7,448 nt of DNA from an uncultured Lachnospiraceae bacterium. GTDB taxonomy: Bacteria; Bacillota_A; Clostridia; Lachnospirales; Lachnospiraceae. Location: contig CADAHD010000264.1 in the NCBI GenBank assembly GCA_902787595.1, positions 1-7,448 of the forward strand, in the 5' to 3' direction. The notes beneath the pieces are model-generated. The model saw only the letters and a program-made list of their open reading frames with translations. It made no database searches and was not told where the DNA came from. This document shows positions 1 through 6,444 of the stretch, piece by piece; within the stretch, counting starts at the first letter, position 1; each line of letters starts with the position of its first letter. The position numbers and the translations under genes were made by a program.

Positions 1-87
1 CAGCAGCTTTCCTTTATCATGCTGATAATATACGGCATGTATCTGTATCTGCTTTTTAGCAGAAGGAAGGAGGAGAGCAATGCCTGA
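1..87 (+). CDS. C-terminal end of an unidentified membrane protein (5' end outside window)
   Basis: Frame 1 is open from the first base and stops at TGA 85-87, giving 28 residues that belong to a longer upstream protein. They form one hydrophobic helix (about residues 3-19) followed by a basic RRK tail and then EESNA, the pattern of a last transmembrane segment with a cytoplasmic end (positive-inside rule). The next gene starts inside it (ATG 80-82), an 8-base overlap that suggests translational coupling. The tail resembles the last helix and KKK tail of the downstream 339-residue protein, so the two may be paralogues; 28 residues are too few to prove this. Function is unknown from what is visible. 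Confidence 0.6.
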   Translation, partial: QQLSFIMLIIYGMYLYLLFSRRKEESNA

Positions 88-1099
88 ATTTGAAAAGAAG
101 CTTTTGATATGGCTGCAAAAGCATATGGAGCTCCTGCTGATGGCAGGGCTCACCGCCTGCGCGATATTGCTGCGCTATCCGCTGTGCGGTCTGCATGCCG
201 CCATTCAGGGCAATAGTCTGAATAAGCTGATGGTCTTTGCGGATATCCTTCCGGCAGCAGCCGCATATATACTTATACGCATGGTATACGGAAAAGGGGA
301 AAAGCACAAAGCCGTGATCGCGTTTTCGATAATGCTGTTCTCGGCCGGCAATGTTTTTGCGTCGGCTGTATATGGCAGAATGGACGCATTGTGGTGCGCG
401 TTCTGTGTGCTGGCGCTGGCCTTTATCATAAAGGAAAAATACCTGTGGGCTTTTGCGCTGTTTAGCCTGGCGTGTTTTATCAGCGCATACGCGCTGCTTA
501 TCCTGCCTTTCTTTTCCTTTGTTTATATGCATAAAGGAAAATTCAGCATTTTCGGCTTTGTGGCGCCGGTGGCGGCAGCCGTTATAAGATGCTTTGCCGT
601 TCCGGGCGCGGCCGGCTGGCTGCCTGCGGGGTTTGTAAAAGGTCAGCTGTACGACGCATATCCTTCTTTCTGGGGCTTTATCAGGGAGGATTCGACGGCG
701 GGATTCTGGTTTTATCTGCCGCTGGCGTTTGTAATGGCGCTCGCGATGCTGATGATCTTCTTTATGGTATTCTGCCGCAGGAAGTACAGCTTTGAAAAGG
801 ACAGACTTATATGGATAGCTTTTCTTACGTCCTTTATAATGGCGGCGTTCATGCCGGGCATGGGAATGGGAGCGGCGGCTATGACCACGACGCTGGCATG
901 GCTTACGGTATTTACCGATCCGGTATTGATAATACCCGCGCTGCTTATGGAAGTACTCAGGATATGGCCTCAGGCGGCAGAGATCTACGGCAGGGAGTGG
1001 ATGGCATTTTCCATACAGGGCTTATGCTGGATACATATGGGAGTGATGCTTTTCTACATATTATATTTTAAGAAAAAAGTTCTTGACTCAGGAACCTAA
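80..1099 (+). CDS. Polytopic membrane protein, GT-C (mannosyltransferase)-like, divergent
   Basis: This 339-residue protein has about ten hydrophobic segments, roughly at residues 16-33, 47-70, 77-98, 101-118, 122-150, 155-174, 208-231, 242-264, 268-297 and 308-330, with basic loops (KGEKHK, CRRK) and a KKK tail. The start is supported by AAGGAGG at 67-73, six bases before the ATG. The stretch around residues 96-144 (YGRMD at 98-102, then a helix, a basic turn, and a helix ending in LLILPFF) resembles the W-G-Q-x-D region of GT-C integral-membrane glycosyltransferases in Firmicutes, here with Arg in place of Gln. The first luminal loop after LRYP (31-34) is short and lacks the acidic residue usual for GT-C catalysis, so activity is doubtful. 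It overlaps the preceding gene, and its end carries the infC promoter. Family assignment is from memory of the pattern; a generic membrane protein remains possible. Confidence 0.8.
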   Translation: MPEFEKKLLIWLQKHMELLLMAGLTACAILLRYPLCGLHAAIQGNSLNKLMVFADILPAAAAYILIRMVYGKGEKHKAVIAFSIMLFSAGNVFASAVYGRMDALWCAFCVLALAFIIKEKYLWAFALFSLACFISAYALLILPFFSFVYMHKGKFSIFGFVAPVAAAVIRCFAVPGAAGWLPAGFVKGQLYDAYPSFWGFIREDSTAGFWFYLPLAFVMALAMLMIFFMVFCRRKYSFEKDRLIWIAFLTSFIMAAFMPGMGMGAAAMTTTLAWLTVFTDPVLIIPALLMEVLRIWPQAAEIYGREWMAFSIQGLCWIHMGVMLFYILYFKKKVLDSGT

Positions 1100-1111
1100 G
1101 TGTGATATTTT
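1083..1111 (+). promoter_or_regulatory. Sigma-A-type promoter for infC-rpmI-rplT
   Basis: A -35 box TTGACT (1083-1088) and a -10 box TATTTT (1106-1111) are separated by exactly 17 bases, with an extended -10 TG at 1103-1104. Transcription should start near 1117-1119, about 150 bases before infC. The -35 box lies in the last codons of the upstream membrane-protein gene and that gene's TAA stop (1097-1099) falls in the spacer, so there is no room for an intrinsic terminator between the two units. The boxes are read directly from the sequence; the start point is inferred. Confidence 0.8.
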
Positions 1112-1116
1112 ATCAA

Positions 1117-1240
1117 GGTGCCAAGCAGAGCAAGAGCTCTCACCCTGCGACCTTTATGAGTTTCAGGCGTTTGAATATGAAAGTTTTATCTTTTATATAT
1201 TAAACTATGTGAGATACTGCCTGGCGGTATCTTTTTTGTT
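1117..1240 (+). promoter_or_regulatory. Structured 5' leader of infC operon, L20-leader-type attenuator
   Basis: The untranslated leader holds a helix at its 5' end: GGTG 1117-1120 can pair with CACC 1141-1144, enclosing AGAGC 1127-1131 with GCTCT 1136-1140. GCAG 1125-1128 with CTGC 1145-1148 is an alternative pairing. An AU-rich middle follows, then an intrinsic terminator at 1212-1237. TCTCAC (1138-1143) is complementary to GTGAGA (1209-1214). That pairing would break both the 5' hairpin and the base of the terminator, the layout expected of an antiterminator. In Firmicutes, L20 represses this operon by binding a leader of this kind and promoting premature termination. Assignment to the L20 leader rests on position, operon and architecture; a covariance-model search was not possible. 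No convincing ORF lies in this stretch. Confidence 0.7.
1212..1237 (+). terminator. Intrinsic attenuator terminator in infC leader
   Basis: AGATACTGC (1212-1220) pairs with GCGGTATCT (1224-1232), nine pairs including one T-G wobble, around a three-base loop CTG, and the stem runs straight into six T (1232-1237). It lies between the promoter and the infC ribosome binding site, so it should act as a conditional attenuator rather than an end-of-operon terminator. Confidence 0.8.
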
Positions 1241-1253
1241 AGCTAAGCAGATC

Positions 1254-1272
1254 AAGGGGGTAAACGACCATT
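1254..1272 (+). promoter_or_regulatory. infC ribosome binding site and AUU start codon
   Basis: AAGGGGG (1254-1260) is followed nine bases later by ATT (1270-1272), in frame with the IF3 protein. An in-frame TAA at 1261-1263 rules out any earlier start. The next candidate, TTG at 1282, lies 21 bases from the Shine-Dalgarno sequence and would remove the start of the conserved N-terminus (S-E-L-L-I-N-G-Q). AUU at infC is the known device by which IF3 represses its own synthesis, because IF3 rejects non-canonical start codons. Confidence 0.85.
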
Positions 1273-1779
1273 AGCGAATTATTGATCAACGGACAGATCA
1301 GGGAAAAGGAAGTGCGTGTCATAGGCCCGGACGGTGCACAGCTGGGCGTTATGTCGATTCAGGATGCGCAGCGTGTAGCGGATGAAGCAGAGGTGGATCT
1401 GGTACTGATCGCACCGGGTGCCAAGCCTCCCGTATGCAGGGTGGTTGATTATGGCAAGTTCTGCTATGAGCAGAAGCGCAAGGACAAGGAAGCAAAGAAA
1501 AAGCAGCATGTCGTGGAGGTAAAGGAGATTCGCTTATCTCCCAATATCGACACAAATGATCTGAATACAAAGATCAACGCGGCAAAGAAATTCCTGGCAA
1601 AGGGCGACAGAGTTAAGATGACCCTCAGGTTCAGAGGCCGTGAGATGGCGCATATGGCCAATTCAAAGCATATACTTGATGATATCGCAGCAGAACTGGC
1701 AGAGGTTGCGACTGTAGAAAAAGCACCCAAGGTTGAAGGCAGGGCAATGACAATGTTCCTGGCGGCAAAAAAGCAGTAA
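1270..1779 (+). CDS. infC: Translation initiation factor IF-3 (AUU start)
   Basis: This 169-residue cytoplasmic factor binds the 30S subunit, prevents premature 50S joining and checks the start codon and initiator tRNA. Counting from ATT as residue 1, the N-terminal domain spans about 1-75. The basic linker ([10 protein letters not shown]) leads into the C-terminal domain (about 82-169). The IF3 family signature is present at residues 57-70, from R-V-V-D-Y-G-K-F to the closing Arg. The length is normal for the family (about 165-180). It is the first gene of the infC-rpmI-rplT operon, 64 bases ahead of rpmI. Regulation is visible at two levels: the upstream attenuator and the AUU start codon. 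An automated caller would probably begin at TTG 1282 and drop four residues. Confidence 0.97.
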   Translation: MSELLINGQIREKEVRVIGPDGAQLGVMSIQDAQRVADEAEVDLVLIAPGAKPPVCRVVDYGKFCYEQKRKDKEAKKKQHVVEVKEIRLSPNIDTNDLNTKINAAKKFLAKGDRVKMTLRFRGREMAHMANSKHILDDIAAELAEVATVEKAPKVEGRAMTMFLAAKKQ

Positions 1780-1843
1780 TAGGATGCAAAACGGGTGGTC
1801 AAAACACCCTTATGCAATAGAAGGTAAACAGGAGGAAAAAGAA

Positions 1844-2041
1844 ATGCCTAAGATGAAAACAAGCAGAAGCGCGGCTAAGAGATTTAAGGTATCCGGTACC
1901 GGCAAGCTCATCCGCAACAAGGCGTACAAGCGCCACATTCTGACAAAGAAGTCCACTAAGACTAAGAGAAATCTTCGCCAGGATATCGTAACTGATCCTA
2001 CTAATGCAAAGAACATGAAGAAGATCCTTCCGTACATTTGA
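1844..2041 (+). CDS. rpmI: 50S ribosomal protein L35
   Basis: This 65-residue, highly basic protein begins [15 protein letters not shown] and carries the typical L35 run K-R-H-I-L-T-K-K-S near its middle, ending in a basic tail that finishes ILPYI. It is a small component of the large ribosomal subunit. The start at 1844 is supported by AGGAGG (1830-1835), eight bases upstream. An in-frame ATG at 1784 would add 20 residues not seen in L35 and would place the ribosome binding site inside the coding region. It lies between infC and rplT, its usual position, and shares their promoter and attenuator. Length is normal. Confidence 0.97.
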   Translation: MPKMKTSRSAAKRFKVSGTGKLIRNKAYKRHILTKKSTKTKRNLRQDIVTDPTNAKNMKKILPYI

Positions 2042-2084
2042 TCTTGTGCGGATTTACGAAAAAAAGATCGGAGGTAAATAAGAA

Positions 2085-2441
2085 ATGGCCAGGATTAAAG
2101 GTGGCGTTAACGCAAAGAAGAGACATAACAGAGTATTAAAGCTTGCAAAGGGATACAGAGGCGCCCGTTCAAAGCAGTATCGCGTAGCTAAGCAGTCAGT
2201 GATGCGCGCACTTGCATCTGCATATGCAGGTCGTAAGGAGAGAAAGCGTCAGTTCCGTCAGCTTTGGATTGCACGTATCAATGCAGCAGCTCGTATGAAC
2301 GGACTTTCCTACAGCAAGTTCATGTATGGACTTAAGCTTGCTGAGGTTGATATCAACCGCAAGATGCTGTCCGAGATGGCAGTTAACGATGCAGAGGGCT
2401 TCAGCGCTCTGGCTGAGCTTGCAAAGAGCAAGATCGCATAA
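2085..2441 (+). CDS. rplT: 50S ribosomal protein L20 (likely operon repressor)
   Basis: This 118-residue basic protein binds 23S rRNA early in large-subunit assembly. The N-terminal half is rich in Lys and Arg ([26 protein letters not shown]) and forms the extended rRNA-binding arm; the C-terminal globular half contains the L20 signature at residues 54-70 (K-x3[10 protein letters not shown]3-R). GGAGG (2070-2074) lies ten bases before the ATG. It is the last gene of the operon, 43 bases after rpmI and 23 bases before a strong terminator stem. In Firmicutes, free L20 represses the operon through the leader RNA, which fits the attenuator upstream of infC; that role here is inferred. Confidence 0.97.
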   Translation: MARIKGGVNAKKRHNRVLKLAKGYRGARSKQYRVAKQSVMRALASAYAGRKERKRQFRQLWIARINAAARMNGLSYSKFMYGLKLAEVDINRKMLSEMAVNDAEGFSALAELAKSKIA

Positions 2442-2464
2442 CATATATAATGTCTGACTTCTGA

Positions 2465-2520
2465 GTTATTTGGAACTGTGGCCCGGAAACGGAGCTGCAG
2501 CTTCCCGATAACTTTTTTTT
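2465..2520 (+). terminator. Strong rho-independent terminator of infC-rpmI-rplT
   Basis: A long hairpin begins GTTATT (2465-2470) and closes CGATAAC (2506-2512). It has single-base bulges at C2501 and A2493, one mismatch (T2471/C2506), and is capped by a GAAA tetraloop (2486-2489) on a CCG/CGG stem. Eight T follow immediately (2513-2520). The stem of about 20 pairs with a U8 tail just after rplT is a clear operon end. Confidence 0.93.
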
Positions 2521-2545
2521 ATCATAATGGGGCAGAATGGCAGTC

Positions 2546-2573
2546 ATCCTTAAGCTGCAGCGCGGCGAAGGAT
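2546..2573 (+). other. Hairpin in the pepD 5' untranslated region
   Basis: ATCCTT (2546-2551) pairs with AAGGAT (2568-2573), and inside it GCTGC (2554-2558) pairs with GCGGC (2562-2566) around a three-base loop, separated by a small internal loop. No T run follows, so it is not a terminator. It ends 12 bases before the pepD Shine-Dalgarno sequence. The nine-mer AGCTGCAGC at 2553-2561 also occurs in the preceding terminator (2493-2501). The hairpin may be a processing or stability element or have no function; I see no known riboswitch. Confidence 0.3.
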
Positions 2574-2601
2574 CTTAACAGTATAAAGGGGAAACAAAAA
2601 A

Positions 2602-4009
2602 GTGGGAAAACTAGAGGGACTGTATCCGCAGGAGGTGTTTGGCGCCTTTGAGGAGATATGCGGCATACCGCACGGTTCTTATAATATAGATGCTATAAGC
2701 GATCATCTTAAGTCTTACGCCGAAGCGCAGGGCTTTGAATGCATTCAGGATAAGGAAAAGAACATCATCGTCAGAATGCCTGCAAGTGAAGGCTATGAGG
2801 ACGAGCCTGTGCTGATATTGCAGGGACATATGGATATGGTCGCGGTCCACGCGGATAAAACGGTGGACATGAAAAAGCATATCCTTAAGATTACGCATGA
2901 TGATGAGTGGGTATATGCGATAGATTCGAGCCTGGGCGGCGATGACGGCATTGCGGTAGCCATGATGATGGCCCTGATGAAGGATAAGAATATCCTGCAT
3001 CCCGCGCTGGAGCTTTTGATCACAACGAATGAAGAAGTGGGGATGGATGGGGCTGTAGGCCTTGATACGTCGCTGCTTAAGGGAAAGAGGCTTTTGAACC
3101 TGGATTCCGAAGATGAGGGGATTTTTACGGTGGGCTGTGCCGGCGGAGTGCGGGTAGTGGCCCATTATCCTTATGATACGAACGGAGCGCCTCAGAGCGA
3201 AAGCTACAGGGCGTCCATACATATCAAAGGGCTGCAGGGAGGACATTCCGGCCAGATGATCCATAAGGGCAGGGCAAACGCCTGCAGGATAGCTGCAAGG
3301 ATACTGTACCGCCTGGCGGATCTGGGCGTGACCATGAATTCCATCAACTGCGGCACTGCAGCAAATGCCATAGCAAATGAAGCGAGCGCGGAGATATCCG
3401 TGCCTGTTGAAAGGCAGTTTGAGGTTATAGATGAGTTTGAGCGCCTGAAGGAAGAGATAAGGCATGAGTATCACGGCAAGGATGATGATATGGAGCTGAT
3501 ACTCTCACCTATGGATCAGACCGGACCGGCATTCGCGGATGCGGAGCAGACCAAGCGCTTTGCTGCCTTTATAATATGTGAGCCGGACGGCGTGCAGGCG
3601 ATGAGCGGCACGGTTGAAGGACTGGTGGAAACCTCGCTTAACCTGGGCGTATTAAAGAGCAGGGAAGAGCATATAGATGCAACCTTTGAGGGTTGTAGAG
3701 ATAGCCGGCAGTTTTGGGGCGGAAAGCGAAGTGTCCTCTTCGTATCCCGAATGGGAATACAGGGAAGATTCGCCGCTTCGTGATAAAATGGTGGCGGTAT
3801 TTAAGGAAATGTACGGCAGAGAGCCCGTTGTGGAAGTGATACATGCGGGACTCGAGTGCGGAGTGCTGGCAAAGAAGATCGAAGGCTTCGATGCCGTATC
3901 CATAGGTCCTGACATGCAGGACATACATACCGTAAATGAAAAACTGAACATAGCAAGTGTTGGCCGCTGCTGGGATTATGTTAAGGAAGTTCTGAAGAGA
4001 AAGGGCTGA
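2602..4009 (+). pseudogene. pepD: Aminoacyl-histidine dipeptidase PepD (M20 family), frameshifted with internal loss
   Basis: PepD is a cytosolic di-zinc dipeptidase that splits X-His dipeptides. Translation starts at GTG 2602 behind AAGGGGA (2586-2592), nine bases away. The first frame holds the M20 metal and catalytic residues: H76 and D78 in GHMDMV, D114 in LGGDDGIA, E144-E145 in NEEVG and D168 in LNLDSED, plus H215 in GGHSG. It stays homologous to about LNLGVLKSREEHIDATF, then runs on as unrelated sequence to TGA 3781-3783. The family sequence resumes in the +2 frame at about 3686 (LRVVEIAG, then YPEWEYREDSPLRD) and reaches the final metal motif HAGLECG and IGPDMQDIHT, ending at 4009. Joining the frames gives about 469 codons; PepD is usually about 480-490. 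Roughly 15-18 residues carrying the conserved S-V-R-S-S-like block seem absent, so a deletion of 3n+2 bases is more likely than a single-base slip. It may be a true pseudogene or an assembly defect. Confidence 0.88.
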
Positions 4010-4010
4010 T

Positions 4011-5933
4011 ATGAAAGATCTTAAAGAATTCTGGGGCATGATGAATGTTTTGGATAATGCGGATGACGTGGCCGTCTTTGTGGTAAGCGGACGCGATCAG
4101 ACCCTGCTTTACTGCAATCATCTTGTTACCGTTCTTACCAATGCCCATACAGGATCACCGGTATCCCAGGTGTGGGATATGGAAGACTATCGTAAGGCAA
4201 ATATACGCTGCAACGAAGGCGGCACTTACCGCTATGTGGTAGAGCAGTCAGCATTCGGAAAGCGGAGAAATGTTACCGTATCAAAAGTGGTCTGGAGTCA
4301 GGGGATCCTTGCCTATTCTTTTCTGATCACCGCGCATGTTGATGATAAGGAAGAGGAAGAAAGGGACAAGATATTCAATCTTCTGGGCAGGAATTACAGA
4401 CATATATATCTCATCGATATGATGAAGGGCGAAGTGACCACCCTTATCAAGCCTGTGGATGGCGGCGAGGGCCACTTCCGCGCCGTATATTATCATCCCG
4501 TGAGCTTTGATGAATGGAAAAGGGATATGATAGAGGCGCTGGCTCATCCCGATGACAGGGAGCAGCTCAGGAATTTCCTGGATCCTGTGGCAGTGCGCAG
4601 CAAGATGGAAAGAGGTGATTATGCTTTCCAGTACAGACAGAGCCGCGGGGATGAATACCGCTGGGTAGAGCTGCGCTTTATCAGACATGATGCGCTAAAG
4701 GGAAAGATAGTCTGTACCGAAAGGGATGTTCAGGGTGAGATTTCCCTTAATGAGAGAGAAAAGGTAAACGAGGCGATACTCAGTTCGCTGAGCAATGCGT
4801 ACAGATCGATCTATCTGATAGATATGGTCAATAATGAGTATTCCACCGTGAAGGAGGATGCCCTGCTGTTCGGTACGCCAAAGGAGGGAAATTACGATAC
4901 GCTTTTGCAGATAGTATCGGAATTCATACCCGACGGAGGGCAGAAGAGGGATCTGGCGGCGACCTTTTCCGCAAAGGCGCTGGCGGAAGCGCTTGAGGGT
5001 GATGTGGATAATGTGGTGCGCGAGTATTCGTCGGCGATAAATGAAGGCGAAAGCTGGATGAGCGTGACTGCTTTTATGCCGCCTTATATGCAGGGCATGG
5101 AAGGCAAGTGTGTGCTCAGCTTTATGGATATTACGGAGAATAAGCGCGTTGAGGCGGAAAGAAATGAGAAGAACATCATTGTTGATGTGCTCTCGGCGCG
5201 TTACAGATCGGTGTATTTTGTGGACCTGGTCAAGGGTACTTATCATTCGATACAGATCCCACAGGAATACCGCTATATAGAAAAACAGTTTAAGAGCATA
5301 GACGAGGCTATGGATCATTATGCAAAGGCGTATGTGCTGGAACAGTACAGGGACGTATTTAAGAACAGCATATCCAGAGCCAAGCTCCTGGAAAATCCGG
5401 GGGATCATACCAGACATGAGTATGTATACCGTACCGTGGAAGACACCTGGATACGTCTGCATATATATCCGCTTTCCGACGAAAAGGGACATGCCGAGGC
5501 TATACTGATATTTGAGGATTACACGGATGTAATGGTGCAGAGAGAGCTTTCGCTTTTGTACAATGCAGTATTGCTGGCCGATTACGATTACATGTATGAA
5601 TATGATATTGATACGGACCTGATATACAGGCTGCAGTTTAACGGAGAGCGGCTTCAGCGTGAAAAGAGCTGGGACGGAGAGCTTCATTCGGAGCAATTTA
5701 AGAAACAGGTGCCCATACATCCCGATGACCTGCCGCTGTTCTTGATGGCGCTTTCGAAGGAAAATCTGGATGATGCTTATGCGGCCGGAAAAACAGTTTC
5801 ACACATGTTCTTCAGACGGAGCATGGGAGACGGCGAATACAGGCTTTTCATGTACGGCATGCATTATTACGAGGACATGGGTAAGCGCAGGGTGCTGATC
5901 ATGGCCCGTGATTCGGAAAGAGAGGTGCTATAA
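4011..5933 (+). CDS. Multi-PAS-like sensor protein with four tandem repeats and no output domain
   Basis: This 640-residue protein has no signal peptide or membrane helix and is predicted cytosolic. Residues 1 to about 115 look like a PAS-like domain (L-D-N-A-D-D-V-A-V-F, then L-L-Y-C-N). Four PAS-like repeats follow, each opened by a Y-x-x-I/V/M-Y-x-x-D motif: NYRHIYLID at 128, AYRSIYLID at 263, RYRSVYFVD at 397 and DYDYMYEYD at 524, spaced 134, 134 and 128 residues apart. Repeats 1 and 4 carry the HPDD motif of PAS_3-type folds. Repeats 2 and 3 end with FMDITENKR- and FEDYTDV-type strands followed by charged helices suited to coiled-coil linkers. No histidine kinase, GGDEF, EAL, HD or DNA-binding domain is present, although related repeat arrays in Clostridia usually precede such an output. 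The start, one base after the pepD stop, has AAAGGG at 4000-4005, implying coupling to pepD translation. Ligand and partner are unknown. Confidence 0.85.
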   Translation: MKDLKEFWGMMNVLDNADDVAVFVVSGRDQTLLYCNHLVTVLTNAHTGSPVSQVWDMEDYRKANIRCNEGGTYRYVVEQSAFGKRRNVTVSKVVWSQGILAYSFLITAHVDDKEEEERDKIFNLLGRNYRHIYLIDMMKGEVTTLIKPVDGGEGHFRAVYYHPVSFDEWKRDMIEALAHPDDREQLRNFLDPVAVRSKMERGDYAFQYRQSRGDEYRWVELRFIRHDALKGKIVCTERDVQGEISLNEREKVNEAILSSLSNAYRSIYLIDMVNNEYSTVKEDALLFGTPKEGNYDTLLQIVSEFIPDGGQKRDLAATFSAKALAEALEGDVDNVVREYSSAINEGESWMSVTAFMPPYMQGMEGKCVLSFMDITENKRVEAERNEKNIIVDVLSARYRSVYFVDLVKGTYHSIQIPQEYRYIEKQFKSIDEAMDHYAKAYVLEQYRDVFKNSISRAKLLENPGDHTRHEYVYRTVEDTWIRLHIYPLSDEKGHAEAILIFEDYTDVMVQRELSLLYNAVLLADYDYMYEYDIDTDLIYRLQFNGERLQREKSWDGELHSEQFKKQVPIHPDDLPLFLMALSKENLDDAYAAGKTVSHMFFRRSMGDGEYRLFMYGMHYYEDMGKRRVLIMARDSEREVL

Positions 5934-5941
5934 CAGGGAAA

Positions 5942-6406
5942 ATGAGAAAGAAGACATTAAGCATAGTTTTGGATGCGTTCATAGTATTGCTGCTGATCAC
6001 CATAATCCTGCTGATCATCCTGATAGTAAAGAGAGGCGAGGCGCCGATGGAAGCACATGAGACGCAGGTGGAAACGCCGCCTGTAGTGCAGACTGAGCCT
6101 ACAGTGCCCGATGAAAAACCGGAGGAACCTGAGGAGCCGACGGAGGAAGTAAAGGCCGATCTGCTGGCGCGCTGCAATGCTGATGGCGTAAATATCCGTA
6201 AGGGAGCCGGCACTGACAACGATGTAATGGGTATGGCGGCCGAAGGCGATGAGTATAAGGTAATAGGCAATCACGCCAACGGTTGGGTAGAGGTAGAATA
6301 CAAAGGAAGTATAGGATTTATCTTTGGAGAATACCTTGATTTCTATTATATGTCGGGTGGTGAATACACACCGGCAGACAGATCGGAAGTACCGAATCTG
6401 GATTAA
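5942..6406 (+). CDS. Membrane-anchored bacterial SH3 (SH3b) domain protein
   Basis: This 154-residue protein has a basic N-terminus (MRKK), one very hydrophobic helix at about 8-29 followed by KR, a Pro/Glu-rich linker at about 33-70 with eight prolines, and an SH3b domain at about 73-133 (D-G-V-N-I-R-K-G-A-G-T, then N-G-W-V-E-V-E-Y with W115, then G-F-I-F-G-E-Y-L). The V-N-I-R-x-G and G-W-x-x-V/I pattern is that of SH3b domains, which commonly bind peptidoglycan. The linker would place the domain outside the membrane in the wall; no catalytic domain is attached. It starts eight bases after the sensor gene stop, with AGGGA only 2-3 bases from ATG, so initiation probably relies on coupling. 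Wall binding is inferred from the domain family. Confidence 0.87.
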   Translation: MRKKTLSIVLDAFIVLLLITIILLIILIVKRGEAPMEAHETQVETPPVVQTEPTVPDEKPEEPEEPTEEVKADLLARCNADGVNIRKGAGTDNDVMGMAAEGDEYKVIGNHANGWVEVEYKGSIGFIFGEYLDFYYMSGGEYTPADRSEVPNLD

Positions 6407-6435
6407 AAACTAAGGGGGGCCGTCCCCTTGGTTTT
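6406..6435. terminator. First of two tandem hairpins between convergent genes
   Basis: The arm at 6406-6417 (AAAACTAAGGGG) pairs with 6424-6435 over twelve pairs with one T-G wobble and a six-base loop. It begins at the stop codon of the SH3b gene. On the plus strand only four T end the stem. On the minus strand it is followed by five T, so it may act mainly as a backup terminator for the minus-strand gene. Confidence 0.6.
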
Positions 6436-6444
6436 AGCTGAGCA

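Noticed and set aside
1083..1274. 63-residue plus-strand ORF in the infC leader
   Set aside because: It starts at a TTG that is itself part of the -35 box, has no ribosome binding site and runs through the attenuator hairpin; the region is better explained as promoter and leader RNA.
1282..1779. infC starting at TTG 1282
   Set aside because: The Shine-Dalgarno is 21 bases away and conserved residues lie before it; ATT 1270 fits spacing and family sequence.
1784..2041. rpmI with a 20-residue N-terminal extension from ATG 1784
   Set aside because: The extension is not seen in L35, and AGGAGG at 1830-1835 points to ATG 1844.
2502..2528. Promoter for pepD using CATAAT at 2523-2528
   Set aside because: The -10-like box is good, but no acceptable -35 lies 16-18 bases upstream and the region is the terminator stem and T run.
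2611..3474. 287-residue minus-strand ORF opposite pepD
   Set aside because: It is a shadow of a clearly homologous coding region, with no recognisable domain and no ribosome binding site identified.
3602..3783. Programmed frameshifting in pepD
   Set aside because: No slippery heptamer or stimulatory stem was seen at the junction, and a conserved block is missing as well, which a programmed shift would not explain.
4695..5720. 341-residue minus-strand ORF opposite the PAS-array gene
   Set aside because: Composition is His/Ile/Tyr-rich, as expected for an antisense reading of the real gene; no family features were seen.
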